NCBI RefSeq assembly: GCF_024171885.1
Contig: NZ_JAMTCP010000004.1
Span: 1 to 64,000, forward strand
Direction: 5' to 3'
Length of the DNA: 64,000 nt
Source: Streptoalloteichus tenebrarius
GTDB lineage: Bacteria > Actinomycetota > Actinomycetes > Mycobacteriales > Pseudonocardiaceae
Positions 6,784-15,706 of the stretch are shown piece by piece. The position numbers and the translations under genes are program-made. Every line of letters starts with the position of its first letter. Position 1 is the first letter of the stretch. The notes beneath the pieces are model-generated. The model did not search any database, was not told where the DNA came from, and saw nothing but the letters and a program-made list of their open reading frames with translations.

Positions 6784-9435
6784 ATGCACACCACCTCGAC
6801 CCCGCACGACCACGCTGACTCGGCCACCCTCGACGACCGGCTGCGCGAGCTGGCGAACGCGCCGGTGCTGACCGTGTTCCAGCGGCTGGCGAGTTCCCCG
6901 AAGGGCCTGACCGAGGCCGATGCCGCTGACCGCCTGCGCCACCACGGGGACAACAGGCCACCCGCCGTCGAGACCACGGTCGCGTCCCGTCTGGGCGTCG
7001 CCGTGCGCAGCCCGTTCGTGGCGTTGCTGGCCGCGCTGGGCGTGGTGTTCGTCGTGCTCGGCGACGCCCGGGGCGCGGTGACCGTCGCGGTGATGGTGGC
7101 CCTGTCGATCGCGCTGCGGTTCTGGCAGCACACCCGCTCCGACCGGGCCGTGCGGGCGCTGCGCACGCAGGTGAGCACGACCGTGACCGTGCGGCGCCGC
7201 GCCGAGGACGGGCAGCCGGCGATGGACCGCGAGGTGCCGGTGGAGGATCTGGTGCCCGGTGACGTGGTGGTGCTGACCGCCGGTGACGTGGTGCCCGCCG
7301 ACGTGCGGATCGTGGCGGCCACCGACCTGGCCGTGGACCAGTCCGCACTGTCGGGGGAGACCCTGCCCGTCGCCAAACAGCCACCCACCTCCGTGCCCCC
7401 GGCGGGGCGCCGGCGCCGCCGCGCGGCGGGTCCGAGCCTGGTCGAGTCGCCGTCGCTGGGGTTCGCCGGCACCGCCGTGGTCGCCGGCCGTGGCACGGCG
7501 GTGGTGCTGGCGACAGGCGCCAACACCCACGTCGGCGCGCTCGCGAAGGCCAGCACCGGCGGGCGGCCGGAGTCCAGCTTCGACCACGGGGTGCGGTCGG
7601 TCGGGTGGACGCTGATCCGGTTCATGCTGGTGATGGTGCCGATCGTGGTGGTGGTCAACGGCACGGTCACCGGCGACTGGGCGCAGGCGACCATGTTCGC
7701 GACGGCCGTCGCCGTCGGGTTGACCCCCGAGATGCTGCCGGTGATCGTGACGACCAACCTGGCGCGCGGCGCCCACCAGTTGGCCCGCCGGCAGGTCATC
7801 GTGACCCGGTTGAACGCGATCCAGGACCTGGGCGCGATGGACGTGCTGTGCGTGGACAAGACCGGCACCCTGACCGAGGACCGGATCGTCTACGCCCACA
7901 GCGTCGACGCCCTCGGCCAGATCGACGGCGAGGCCGCCGACCACGCCTACCTGGCCGTGCACCACCAGGACAGCCCGCCCAACCGGCTGGACGAGGCCAT
8001 CGCCGACCAGCTCGCCGACGACGGCGCCGCCCTGCTCGCCGACGCCCTGTTCACCAAGGTCGACGAGATCGGGTTCGACCACACCCGCCGCCGCGCCACC
8101 GTCGTCGTGCGACGCCACCCCGGCGAACACATCCTGATCACGAAGGGTGACCCGGACGAGATCCTGCCCCGGTGCGCCTACGCCCGCCGCAACGGCGAGG
8201 TCGTGGAGCTGGACCGCGCCACCCGTCGGGACGCCGCCGACCTGGTCCGCGCCCACGCCGACCACGGCATGCGGGTGCTCGCCGTGGCGACCAGGACCGG
8301 TCCGGCGCGACCCGACCGCTACGGCGAGAAGGACGAGGCCAACCTGGTGCTGGTCGGGTTCGTCGGGTTCGTCGACCCGGTCCGCGCCTCCGCCGCCGAG
8401 GCCGTGCGCACCCTGACCGGCCACGGGGTGGCGGTGAAGATCCTCACCGGCGACAACCAGCACGTCGCCGCCCAGGTCGCGGAGCAGGCCGGTGTCGACG
8501 TCGGCGAGGTCGTGCTCGGCGGCCAGCTCGACACCCTCGACGACACCGCGCTCGGCGCCCTGGTCGAACGCACCACCGTGTTCGCCAGGCTGACCCCGGC
8601 GCACAAGGCCCGCGTCGTCGCCGCGCTGCGCGGACGCGGACACGCCGTGGGGTTCCTCGGCGACGGCGTCAACGACGTGCCCGTCCTGCGGACCGCCGAC
8701 GTCGGCATCGCCCCCGACACCGCCACGGACGCGGCCAAGCAGGCGGCCGACCTGATCCTGCGGGAGTCGGACCTGTCGGTGGTGGCGCGCGGGGTCGTCG
8801 AGGGCCGCCGCACGCTCGGCAACACCATGAAGTACGTCAAGATCACCGCCAGCTCGAACTTCGGCAACGTGCTCACCGTGCTGGCGGCCAGCGCGTTCCT
8901 GCCGTTCCTGCCCATGCTGCCCATCCAGCTCATGGCGCAGAACCTGCTCTACGACACCGCCCAACTGGCCCTGCCGTGGGACCGGGTCGACGACGACTAC
9001 CTGCGCCGCCCCCGCCGCTGGGACGCCTCGGGGCTGGCCCGGTTCATGCTGGTCTTCGGCCCCCTGAGCTCACTGGTCGACCTGACCACCTTCGCCGCCC
9101 TGGTGTGGGTCTTCGACGCGGGCACGCACCCGGCGCTGTTCCAGACCGGCTGGTTCGTCCACGGCCTGCTGTCCCAGGTGCTCATCGTGCTCGTGCTGCG
9201 CACCCGCACCCTGCCCTGGCGCGGCGCCCACCCCACCAGGCCCGTGCTGGTCGCCGCCGCCGCGGTGGCGGTCCTGGGATCGCTGCTGCCGATCTCGCCC
9301 CTGGCGGACGCGCTGCGCATGCGACCTCTGCCCGCCGGCTACCTGCTGTGGCTGGTCGCGTGCCTGCTCGCCTACGGCCTGGCCGCCCACTGGGTCAAGA
9401 CCCGATACGCACGACGCCAGCAGTCGTGGCTGTAA
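6784..9435 (+). CDS. mgtA: Mg2+-transport P-type ATPase (MgtA-like)
   Basis: The 883-residue protein is a P3B-type ATPase that would import Mg2+ or a similar cation at the cost of ATP. Order: cytosolic amino part, membrane helices, actuator domain with SALSGETLPVAKQ (TGE-type loop), phosphorylation site DKTGTL with Asp358, nucleotide-binding KGDPDEIL, hinge GDGVNDVPVL, then further membrane helices. The segment MLPVIVTTNLARGA in helix 4 fits MgtA-type enzymes rather than heavy-metal pumps, which carry CPx. A GTG further upstream at 6715 lies inside the leader stem, so the ATG at 6784 is preferred. It heads an apparent operon with mgtC and an ABC transporter. Confidence 0.9.
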   Translation: MHTTSTPHDHADSATLDDRLRELANAPVLTVFQRLASSPKGLTEADAADRLRHHGDNRPPAVETTVASRLGVAVRSPFVALLAALGVVFVVLGDARGAVTVAVMVALSIALRFWQHTRSDRAVRALRTQVSTTVTVRRRAEDGQPAMDREVPVEDLVPGDVVVLTAGDVVPADVRIVAATDLAVDQSALSGETLPVAKQPPTSVPPAGRRRRRAAGPSLVESPSLGFAGTAVVAGRGTAVVLATGANTHVGALAKASTGGRPESSFDHGVRSVGWTLIRFMLVMVPIVVVVNGTVTGDWAQATMFATAVAVGLTPEMLPVIVTTNLARGAHQLARRQVIVTRLNAIQDLGAMDVLCVDKTGTLTEDRIVYAHSVDALGQIDGEAADHAYLAVHHQDSPPNRLDEAIADQLADDGAALLADALFTKVDEIGFDHTRRRATVVVRRHPGEHILITKGDPDEILPRCAYARRNGEVVELDRATRRDAADLVRAHADHGMRVLAVATRTGPARPDRYGEKDEANLVLVGFVGFVDPVRASAAEAVRTLTGHGVAVKILTGDNQHVAAQVAEQAGVDVGEVVLGGQLDTLDDTALGALVERTTVFARLTPAHKARVVAALRGRGHAVGFLGDGVNDVPVLRTADVGIAPDTATDAAKQAADLILRESDLSVVARGVVEGRRTLGNTMKYVKITASSNFGNVLTVLAASAFLPFLPMLPIQLMAQNLLYDTAQLALPWDRVDDDYLRRPRRWDASGLARFMLVFGPLSSLVDLTTFAALVWVFDAGTHPALFQTGWFVHGLLSQVLIVLVLRTRTLPWRGAHPTRPVLVAAAAVAVLGSLLPISPLADALRMRPLPAGYLLWLVACLLAYGLAAHWVKTRYARRQQSWL

Positions 9436-9483
9436 CAGGACATCCAGCACCCGCGGCACACCACCAAGAAAGGCAACCGCACG

Positions 9484-10206
9484 ATGACGACTGCGGAGAT
9501 GTTGCTGCGCCTGGCAACCGGAGTGGGGCTCGGCGCGCTGATCGGGGTCGAACGACAGTACCGGGCGCGCATGGCGGGCCTCCGCACCAACGCCCTCGTC
9601 GCCGCCGGCGCCGCACTGTTCGTGCTGCTGTCCGCGCACGGCTTCACCGGGGACACCGCCGACCCCACCCGCGTCGCCGCGCAGATCGTCTCCGGCATCG
9701 GGTTCCTCGGCGGCGGGGTCATCCTCCGCGAAGGACTGACCGTGCGCGGGCTGAACACCGCCGCCACCCTGTGGTGCTCGGCCGCCGTCGGCGCACTCGC
9801 CGGCGCGGGGCTCACCCTCGAAGCCCTCGCCGGCGCCCTGGTCGTGGTCGCCGTCCACCTCGTCCTGCGCCCCCTGGGTCGCACCATGGACCGCCGCCCC
9901 GACACCGGCGGCGAGACCCCCACCACCTACACCTTCCTCGCGGTGACCAGGGACGACGCCGAGGCCCACGTGCGGTCCCTGCTCGTGCAGGCGTTGTCCC
10001 GCACCGACTTCGCCCTGTGCTCGGTGGAGAGCGCCAACACCGACACCGGCGGCCTGGTGGAGGTGCGGGCCGCCCTGAGCGCCGAACACCGCGACGACAA
10101 ACAGATGGAGTCCGCGGTGAGCCGACTGTCCCTGGAACCGTCGGTGACCAGCGTCCGCTGGCAGGTCCACACCCCCACCCGTGTCCGCGACGACGAGGAC
10201 AGGTGA
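9484..10206 (+). CDS. mgtC: MgtC/SapB-family membrane protein
   Basis: The 240-residue protein begins with four or five membrane helices carrying the MgtC hallmark GALIGVERQYRARMAGLRTNALV, followed by QIVSGIGFLGGGVILREG and LNTAATLW. Its carboxyl part (about 150-240) resembles the soluble ACT-like domain of MgtC. Known MgtC proteins act in low-Mg2+ survival and regulate F-ATPase. It sits 48 bp after mgtA, with an AAGAAAGG-type ribosome site, and is clearly co-transcribed. This is the same mgtC/P-ATPase pairing seen in proteobacteria, here joined to an ABC transporter. Confidence 0.9.
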   Translation: MTTAEMLLRLATGVGLGALIGVERQYRARMAGLRTNALVAAGAALFVLLSAHGFTGDTADPTRVAAQIVSGIGFLGGGVILREGLTVRGLNTAATLWCSAAVGALAGAGLTLEALAGALVVVAVHLVLRPLGRTMDRRPDTGGETPTTYTFLAVTRDDAEAHVRSLLVQALSRTDFALCSVESANTDTGGLVEVRAALSAEHRDDKQMESAVSRLSLEPSVTSVRWQVHTPTRVRDDEDR

Positions 10207-10210
10207 ACCC

Positions 10211-11953
10211 ATGTCGCTGCCGCGCACCTTCCCCACCCGGGGCGTGCTCGCCCAACCCGCCCGCACCGTCGCCGCGGACGTGACCGTGTTCCTCGGCGCC
10301 GCCGCGCTGCTGTGGCTGGTCGTGCACCTCGCCCACGGTGCCGCCGTGCCCTGGGACGAGGCCACCGCGCCGTCGGCGGTGTCCACCGATCCCGCCGAAC
10401 TGCCCTACTACGCGGGGCGCTCGCTGCTGCGCATGTTCGCCGCGCTCGCCCTGTCGGTGGCGTTCACCTTCGTCTACGCCACCGCCGCCGCCCGGTCCCG
10501 GCGCGCCGAGAAGGTGCTGATCCCGCTGCTGGACATCCTCCAGTCGGTGCCCATCCTCGGGTTCCTGTCCGTGACGATCACCGGGTTCATCGCCCTGTTC
10601 CCGGGGTCCGAGCTCGGCCTGGAGGCCGCGTCGATCTTCGCGATCTTCACCTCCCAGGCGTGGAACATGACCTTCGCCTTCTACCACTCCCTGTCCTCCC
10701 AGCCGCGCGACCTCGACGAGGCGTCCCGGCTGCTGCGGCTGTCGCGGTGGCAGCGGTTCTGGCGGGTCGACGTGCCCAGCGGCATGATCTCGCTGGTCTG
10801 GAACGGGATGATGAGCTTCGGCGGGGGCTGGTTCTTCCTCACCGCCTCCGAGGCGCTGAGCGTCAACAACCACCAGTTCGCCCTGCCCGGCGTCGGCGCC
10901 TACGTCGCCGCCGCCAGCGACGACGGCGAACTCGACAAGGTCCTGCTCGCCATCGCGGTCATGATCGTCATGGTGGTTGGCGTCAACGTGCTGTTCTGGC
11001 GCCCGCTGACCGCGTGGGCCGAACGGTTCCGCGTCGAGGAGTCCGAAGCCGCCCACGCGCCGCGCAGCGTCGTGCTCGACCTGCTCCGCCGCTCCCGCGT
11101 TCCGGCCCTCCTGGGCCGGGCGCTCGGCGGGCTGGTCTTCCCGACCGACCGCGTGATGGCGGTGTTCGGGCTGGCCGACCGCCCCCTGCGCGTCTCCCCG
11201 GCGCGCCGCCGCGTCGCCGACATCGCCTTCACCGTGACCGTGCTCGCCGCCGTCGCCTACGGCGTGGCGCGGATGACCGGTTTCATCGCCGACACCACCG
11301 GTTTCGCCGAGGTCGGACACGCGCTGCTGCTCGGCCTGGTCACCTTCGGCCGGGTCGTCGCACTCGTCGCGGTCGCGACCGTCGTCTGGGTGCCCGTCGG
11401 CGTGTGGATCGGGCTCAACCCCAGGGTCTCCCGCCTCGCCCAACCGGTGGTCCAGGTGCTGGCCAGCTTCCCGGCGAACTTCCTGTTCCCGATCATCACC
11501 GCCGTCCTCGTCGCCACCGGGATCACCCTGGACTGGGGTGGGATCCTGCTGATGGCGCTCGGGGCGCAGTGGTACATCCTGTTCAACGTCATCGCCGGGG
11601 CCTCCGCCATCCCCAACGACCTGCGCGAGGCCGCCGCCAACCTCCGGTTGCCCCGGTCCCTGCGGTGGCGCCGGCTGATCCTCCCCGCGATCTTCCCCAG
11701 CTTCGTCACCGGCGGGATCACCGCCGCCGGCGGCGCCTGGAACGCCTCCATCGTCGCCGAGATCGTCAGCTACCACGGCACCACGCTCACCGCCACCGGC
11801 CTGGGCGCCTACATCTCCGAGGCCACCACCACCGGCGACGCCCCGCACATCCTCATCGGCGTCGCCGTGATGAGCCTCTACGTCGTCGGGCTCAACCGCC
11901 TGTTCTGGCGTCGCCTCCACGTCCTGGCCGAACGCCGCTTCTCCCTCACCTGA
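10211..11953 (+). CDS. ABC transporter permease with two fused membrane domains
   Basis: The 580-residue protein holds two complete binding-protein-dependent permease domains. Each has the cytoplasmic EAA loop that docks the ATPase: EASRLLRLSRWQRFWRVDVP near residue 170 and EAAANLRLPRSLRWRRLILP near 472. The halves resemble NitT/TauT (nitrate/taurine)-type permeases. It starts at the ATG 4 bp after the mgtC stop. No gene for a substrate-binding protein is present next to it. The substrate is unknown; position in a Mg2+/ArsR locus suggests a cation or a compound linked to cation stress. Confidence 0.85.
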   Translation: MSLPRTFPTRGVLAQPARTVAADVTVFLGAAALLWLVVHLAHGAAVPWDEATAPSAVSTDPAELPYYAGRSLLRMFAALALSVAFTFVYATAAARSRRAEKVLIPLLDILQSVPILGFLSVTITGFIALFPGSELGLEAASIFAIFTSQAWNMTFAFYHSLSSQPRDLDEASRLLRLSRWQRFWRVDVPSGMISLVWNGMMSFGGGWFFLTASEALSVNNHQFALPGVGAYVAAASDDGELDKVLLAIAVMIVMVVGVNVLFWRPLTAWAERFRVEESEAAHAPRSVVLDLLRRSRVPALLGRALGGLVFPTDRVMAVFGLADRPLRVSPARRRVADIAFTVTVLAAVAYGVARMTGFIADTTGFAEVGHALLLGLVTFGRVVALVAVATVVWVPVGVWIGLNPRVSRLAQPVVQVLASFPANFLFPIITAVLVATGITLDWGGILLMALGAQWYILFNVIAGASAIPNDLREAAANLRLPRSLRWRRLILPAIFPSFVTGGITAAGGAWNASIVAEIVSYHGTTLTATGLGAYISEATTTGDAPHILIGVAVMSLYVVGLNRLFWRRLHVLAERRFSLT

Positions 11954-11979
11954 TCCCACGACTTCCACCCGGAGTTCCC

Positions 11980-13293
11980 ATGTCGCACGAAGTGCTGGTC
12001 CACGTCGACAAGGTCAGCAAGAGCTTCACCGGCGCCGCCGGCGACGAGCTGCGCGTCCTGGACGACGTCAGCCTCCAGCTCCGCGCCGGCGAGATCGTGG
12101 CGTTGCTGGGGCGTTCCGGCTCGGGCAAGTCCACCCTGCTGCGCACGATCGCCGGGCTCATCAGCCCCACCCGCGGCACCGTCCGCTACCGGGGACAGGA
12201 GCTCGTCGGCGCCAATCCCGGCACCGCGATGGTCTTCCAGACCTTCGCGCTCATGCCGTGGCTCACCGTGCAGGACAACGTCGAACTCGGGCTCGCCGCG
12301 CGCGGCGTCCCGCCGGCCCAGCGCCGGGAACGCGCCCTGAACGCGATCGACCTGATCGGCCTGGACGGGTTCGAGTCCGCCTACCCTAAGGAACTCTCCG
12401 GCGGCATGCGCCAGCGGGTCGGCTTCGCCCGCGCGCTGGTGCTCGAACCCGACCTGCTGCTGATGGACGAGCCGTTCTCCGCCCTCGACGTGCTCACCGC
12501 CGAGAACCTCCGCACCGAACTCATGAGCCTGTGGCAGCGGGAGGACTTCCCCACCAAGGCGATCTGCGTGGTCACCCACAACATCGAGGAGGCCGTGCTG
12601 CTCGCCGACCGCGTCGTCGTGCTCGGCGCCAACCCCGGCCACATCCGCGCCGAGGTCCCCGTCGACCTCGCCCGGCCCCGCGACCGGAAGTCCGCCGCCT
12701 TCGCCGGCCTGGTGGACCGGCTCTACGACCTGCTCACCGGACGCGAACCCGGCGCGGTCGAGCCCGAGCCCACCGAGGCCACGCCCGTCGCCCGGCCGCT
12801 GCCCGCCGCCTCCGTCGGCGGCCTCGCGGGACTCGTCGAGATCGTCCACGCCAAGGGCGGCCGCGCCGACCTCCCGGAGATCGCCGCCGACCTCACCTTC
12901 GAGATCGACGATCTGCTGCCGCTCGTGGACGCCGCGACCATGCTCGACTTCCTGCTCGTCGAGGGGGGTGACCTCGCGGTGACCCCGACGGGCAAGGAGT
13001 TCACCACCGCCGACATCCAGCGCAGCAAGCAGGTCTTCGCCGAGCAGGCCCGCCACCGCGCGCCGCTGGTGCGCACCATCTGCAACGCGTTGGGGGCCAG
13101 CGGTCGCGGCAGCCTCCGCGCCGGCTTCTTCCTCGACCTCCTCCGCCGCGGCTTCGCGGTCGAGGACGCGCAGCGGCAACTGGACATCGCCATCGACTGG
13201 GGGCGCTACGCCGAACTGTTCGACTATGACACCGACACCGACCGCATCACCGTCGACCCCGCCGCCGACATCCAGCCTTCCGTTGCCCCATAA
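11980..13293 (+). CDS. ABC ATPase with C-terminal AAA-associated domain
   Basis: The 437-residue protein has a NitT/TauT-type ABC ATPase in residues 1-260 with Walker A GRSGSGKST (near 45), Q-loop VFQTFALMPW, signature LSGGMRQR and Walker B LLLMDEP. It is followed by a 150-residue extension, about 285-430, of the AAA-associated type (GGLAGLVEIVHAKGGRADLPE... LRAGFFLDLLRRGF). Such fusions are known with dual-domain permeases that lack a binding protein. The ATG at 11980 matches the family start, and the upstream open frame is an antisense-like shadow of the permease gene. It is the last gene of the mgtA operon. Confidence 0.88.
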   Translation: MSHEVLVHVDKVSKSFTGAAGDELRVLDDVSLQLRAGEIVALLGRSGSGKSTLLRTIAGLISPTRGTVRYRGQELVGANPGTAMVFQTFALMPWLTVQDNVELGLAARGVPPAQRRERALNAIDLIGLDGFESAYPKELSGGMRQRVGFARALVLEPDLLLMDEPFSALDVLTAENLRTELMSLWQREDFPTKAICVVTHNIEEAVLLADRVVVLGANPGHIRAEVPVDLARPRDRKSAAFAGLVDRLYDLLTGREPGAVEPEPTEATPVARPLPAASVGGLAGLVEIVHAKGGRADLPEIAADLTFEIDDLLPLVDAATMLDFLLVEGGDLAVTPTGKEFTTADIQRSKQVFAEQARHRAPLVRTICNALGASGRGSLRAGFFLDLLRRGFAVEDAQRQLDIAIDWGRYAELFDYDTDTDRITVDPAADIQPSVAP

Positions 13294-13964
13294 GCAAAGA
13301 CACGCCACGGCTGTGGAGCGGGACCTGCCCGCCCGGGGTTCTGCACCCTCCGGACCAGCGACACAACCGAGCGGTTGAAGCGCACACCCTCGCCGTTCCA
13401 GGGCTCCGACTCCAGTACGTCATCTGGATACCACTCCGGTGCATACGGTTGACGGCAGAGCACACCTCGACGCATGGGCGCGCACATCCCCATGCTCGGG
13501 TCAGGTCATCTCCGGCGCCACCGACACGGTGGCAGGACCGGTGTGTACGGCCTCCCTCAACAAGTTGATCGCGCTGCCGAACGGGACCCTGACGACCGCA
13601 AGGACCTCAGTGCGTGACTATGGGGCCGTGCCATGCCATGGCTCACTTGCTGGGGAAATCGCCAGGATTTGAGGGTTTGGTTCCCGTGCTCCACTTCGGA
13701 TTCCCAGCCAGGAGTGTCATGGCTGGCCGTTGGGGAGAACGTGACGACTCCTGAGCATTGCCCGCTCGTGTGGGCGCGTCTCCGCCCTCACAGTGGTGAC
13801 GGCGGAGACGAGCCGTACCACAAGGTTTCCTCGCGGGGTCACTCACGTCGGGGGTCTCTTGCTCTCGGGGGACACAAACGTGTTCTCGATCTCACAGCTC
13901 CGTGACCTGGCCGGAATAGTGGGACTGGCCCGGGGTTGACCCACCACTCAGCGGCGAGGTGACG
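13294..13964. other. Gene-poor spacer with one hairpin
   Basis: About 670 bases without a gene I can support. Short frames on both strands lack family character. A 10-bp perfect stem joins 13777-13786 to 13801-13810 with a 14-base loop. The GC content is slightly lower than the flanks, which fits recent junk or the edge of an inserted segment carrying the following genes. Confidence 0.4.
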
Positions 13965-14753
13965 ATGTTCGTGGAACTGGATGTCTTCTCCGGCCGACCG
14001 AACCCCCGTTGGGAACTCTCCCCGCAGGAGTCCCGCCGACTCGCGGACCGTCTCGTCGGCTTTGACCTGCCCGCCCCCGACGACCAGGGCCGGCTGGGCT
14101 TCCGGCAGTTCATCGTCTCGTTGTCGCCGGGGGAGAGGTACGAGGGAATCCCGACCAGGTTCGCCCTGGCCGTCCTTCCTCGGCGGACCCCGAAGCAGGG
14201 CGCGGGATGGAGCCAGGGGCAGCGGGTCGAGGTGGCGCGTTGGCTCCTGGAATCGGCGAGAGACGTCACGGATGACGTCCGTGAGCACGTCGTCGACGCG
14301 TTGACCGAAGACCAGGTTAGGGGGTGTGTCACGAACCCTCCTGCCTACAACCCGGGTTACTGGAACGACCCATCCCGGATCAAGAAGAACAACTGCTACA
14401 ACTACGCCGCCAACCATGCCTCGGACACCTTCGCCCAGCCGGGCCGGCGGAGCGGCCAGGTGTTCACCAAGATGGAGTGCCAGGACGTCGCGGAAGCGGC
14501 GGTGCGCGATGGCCTGAAGGCGTCGTGCGTGAACAAGTCCCGACAGGTCGCGCTCGTGATCTGGCCCGGCCAGGACTTCCACTGGTACGGGCACCACTCG
14601 GAAGGGTTCTGGGGGCACAAGCCGGGGCAGACGCAGGCGACCAACGAGGACCGGGACAAGCTCGTGATACACGATCCCCAGAAGTGCAACCGCGGTCCCT
14701 ACACGGATTTCTGTGGCTACCTCTGGGTTCCTCCGGGCCAGCGGGTGGAGTAG
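13965..14753 (+). CDS. Unknown protein with Cys/His hydrolase-like signature, copy 1
   Basis: The 262-residue protein is not from a family I can name. Residues 1-10 form a hydrophobic strand followed by FSGRPNPRWELS. The carboxyl half has a conserved series: KKNNCYNYAANHASDTFAQPG, then ALVIWPGQDFHWYGHHSEGFWGHKPG, then a DP and RGPYTDFCGYLWVPPG. A Cys followed by Asn/Tyr, then HWY and WGHKxG, is the pattern of small papain-like hydrolases in phage and toxin-associated proteins, so Cys and His may form a catalytic pair (inference). A GAGGTGA site precedes the ATG, and the paralogue starts at the same residue. The next gene is a tandem duplicate. Confidence 0.7.
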   Translation: MFVELDVFSGRPNPRWELSPQESRRLADRLVGFDLPAPDDQGRLGFRQFIVSLSPGERYEGIPTRFALAVLPRRTPKQGAGWSQGQRVEVARWLLESARDVTDDVREHVVDALTEDQVRGCVTNPPAYNPGYWNDPSRIKKNNCYNYAANHASDTFAQPGRRSGQVFTKMECQDVAEAAVRDGLKASCVNKSRQVALVIWPGQDFHWYGHHSEGFWGHKPGQTQATNEDRDKLVIHDPQKCNRGPYTDFCGYLWVPPGQRVE

Positions 14754-14833
14754 GGCGTTGACGACCTCGGGAAACGCGTTGCTTCAGGATGTGGCACCGC
14801 GGCTCCTCCTACAGAAGGAATTGGGGACTGCTG

Positions 14834-15619
14834 ATGTACGTTGAGCTGGATGTTTTCTCGGGTCGACCCAATCCCCGGTGGGAGCTGTCCTCCGAGCAGG
14901 CGCGACAGCTCGCGGATCGGTTGAAGGGCCGCGATCTCTCCCCGCCCCTGGAGCTGGACCAGCTCGGGTTCCGGCAGTTCGTGGTCTCACTGTCGCCGGG
15001 TGAGACGTTCCCCCTGCCGTCGCGGTTCGGGCTTCTCGGTCGGGTGCGACCAGTCGGCAAGCAGACAAAGGGGTGGACGTGGACGGAGCGAGTGGAGACG
15101 GCGCGGTGGTTGTTGGGAACCAGCGCCGAGGTGGACGAGGAGGTCAGAGAGCACGTGGTCAATGCTCTGACCGAGGAGGAGAAGATTCCGTGCAAGCCCT
15201 CCGCGCCGCCCTTCGACCCCAACTACTGGAACGACAAGTCCAGGATCGAGAAGAACAACTGCTACAACTACGCCGCCAACCACGCGTCGGACACGTTCGC
15301 CCAGCCGGGCCGTCTCTGCGGCCAGCAGTACACGAGCTTCGACTGTGACAACGTCAGGGAGGCCGCTGTGTGCGACGGGCTGCGCAAGGACTGTGTGGAC
15401 AAGGCGCGCAAGGTGGCCCTGGTGATCTGGCCTGGCAAGGACTTCCACTGGTACGGGTACCACTCCAATGACTTCTGGGGGCACAAGGCCGGCAAGACGA
15501 AGGCGCGCAACACCGACGAGAAGGGGAAGGTCATCGACAATCCCGAGACGTGCGACCGGGGTCCCTACACGAGTTTCTGCGGCTACCTCTGGGTCCCCCA
15601 GGGCCAGAAGGTGAAGTGA
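14834..15619 (+). CDS. Unknown protein with Cys/His hydrolase-like signature, copy 2
   Basis: The 261-residue protein is a close paralogue of its upstream neighbour along its whole length: the same LDVFSGRPNPRWELS start, EKNNCYNYAANHASDTFAQPG, DFHWYGYHSNDFWGHKAGK and RGPYTSFCGYLWVPQGQ end. Invariant between the two copies are the NCYNY Cys, the DFHWY His, the WGHK motif and several carboxyl-terminal Cys. This marks them as functionally important. The most variable part is residues 55-90. The gene begins 80 bp after copy 1 and is followed by a pair of longer paralogues, so all four may form one operon. No signal peptide is seen. Confidence 0.7.
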   Translation: MYVELDVFSGRPNPRWELSSEQARQLADRLKGRDLSPPLELDQLGFRQFVVSLSPGETFPLPSRFGLLGRVRPVGKQTKGWTWTERVETARWLLGTSAEVDEEVREHVVNALTEEEKIPCKPSAPPFDPNYWNDKSRIEKNNCYNYAANHASDTFAQPGRLCGQQYTSFDCDNVREAAVCDGLRKDCVDKARKVALVIWPGKDFHWYGYHSNDFWGHKAGKTKARNTDEKGKVIDNPETCDRGPYTSFCGYLWVPQGQKVK

Positions 15620-15706
15620 GCGGACTGACATCGCGATCGCGAGGTCCTGACTTCGGCCCGCGACACGCCGTCCCGTCGTCGTGTGACGTGCTACCGGAGG
15701 TCTCTC

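Noticed and set aside
10312-11979. Upstream extension of the ABC ATPase frame
   Set aside because: The extension is a shadow of the permease gene, Arg-rich and without family similarity; the ATPase begins at 11980.
13224-13493. 89-codon minus-strand frame after the ABC operon
   Set aside because: Some Trp/Tyr content, but no ribosome site, motif or neighbour supports it.
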